Source: CAYQOX01 sp964419335
GTDB lineage: Bacteria > Hinthialibacterota > Hinthialibacteria > Hinthialibacterales > Hinthialibacteraceae
NCBI GenBank assembly: GCA_964419335.1
Contig: CAYQOX010000046.1
Coordinates: 1 to 32,170, forward strand
Direction: 5' to 3'
Length of the DNA: 32,170 bases
A program made the translations under genes and the position numbers. Below the pieces are notes generated by a model. It was not told the origin of the DNA, ran no database searches, and saw only the letters and a list, made by a program, of their open reading frames with translations. Shown piece after piece: positions 32,119 through 32,170 of this stretch (positions are counted from its first letter, which is position 1; each line of letters begins with the position of its first letter).

Positions 32119-32170
32119 TGGCTCATCACGAAAGTGAGTACTTTTTTTGGGGAAAACGCCTTGGGGATGT
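32119..32170. repeat. Dispersed repeat, copy C (cut by the window edge)
   Basis: From GGCTCATCACGAAAG onward, 32120-32169 matches 15547-15596 with 44 of 50 positions equal and no gap. It begins right at the stop codon of the prepilin peptidase gene and continues beyond the window. Confidence 0.8.

Noticed and set aside
1..32170. CRISPR arrays, insertion sequences, prophage genes
   Set aside because: No regular direct-repeat/spacer pattern, transposase, integrase or phage structural gene was seen; the only repeats are the dispersed element and the 18-base tandem copy.

Overview
The window is chromosomal sequence from a bacterium with a Gram-negative-type envelope. It has a RseA/RseB-like envelope-stress module, a lipoprotein rich in tetratricopeptide repeats, Hfq, and the MEP isoprenoid pathway feeding undecaprenyl phosphate. 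It also carries genes more often linked to Firmicutes and deep-branching phyla: SpoVG, RNase Y with YmdB, and a 30-residue bS22/mS38-like ribosomal protein. No rRNA is present. This mix and a variant CdsA signature point away from Proteobacteria and towards a PVC-like or candidate-phylum lineage, but that placement is an inference.

Layout. 0.06-1.74 kb: a secreted two-domain thioredoxin-fold protein and purE, both leftward. 1.75-2.73 kb: a gene-free stretch with a dense DnaA-box cluster. 2.67-4.65 kb, rightward: tRNA-Leu(GAG) with a consensus promoter, a GT4-type glycosyltransferase, the tiny ribosomal-protein gene with its own promoter and terminator, and spoVG. murI follows leftward. 5.55-6.49 kb: a second DnaA-box cluster, giving a candidate bipartite replication origin around the tRNA-spoVG-murI block. 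6.49-8.87 kb: ECF sigma factor, anti-sigma factor and RseB-like protein. 8.87-10.66 kb: cdsA and uppS (phospholipid and undecaprenyl-phosphate synthesis), leftward. 10.8-14.1 kb: miaA, hfq and an orphan PAS histidine kinase, rightward. 14.1-15.36 kb: a SpeD-SpeE fusion. 15.4-15.8 kb: a dispersed repeat and the dxs terminator. 15.8-27.6 kb: a long leftward run that reads, in transcription order, small membrane protein, nnr, rny, ymdB, DNA methyltransferase, TdeIII-like restriction endonuclease, xseA, xseB, a polyprenyl synthase (ispA-like) and dxs. 27.8-31.0 kb: HIT protein, TPR lipoprotein and YqeK phosphatase as a tightly coupled leftward operon. 31.3 kb to the end: a prepilin peptidase, with the start of a second full-type copy of the repeat at the window edge.

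The core is housekeeping: isoprenoid and lipid-carrier synthesis (dxs, ispA-like, uppS, cdsA), RNA metabolism (rny, hfq, miaA), repair (xseAB), and metabolite repair (nnr, yqeK, hit). The accessory or unusual parts are the restriction-modification cassette inserted in the rny-ymdB/xseAB run, the dispersed intergenic repeat (three partial or full copies), the SpeD-like domain that appears to lack its pyruvoyl serine, and the twin DnaA-box clusters.
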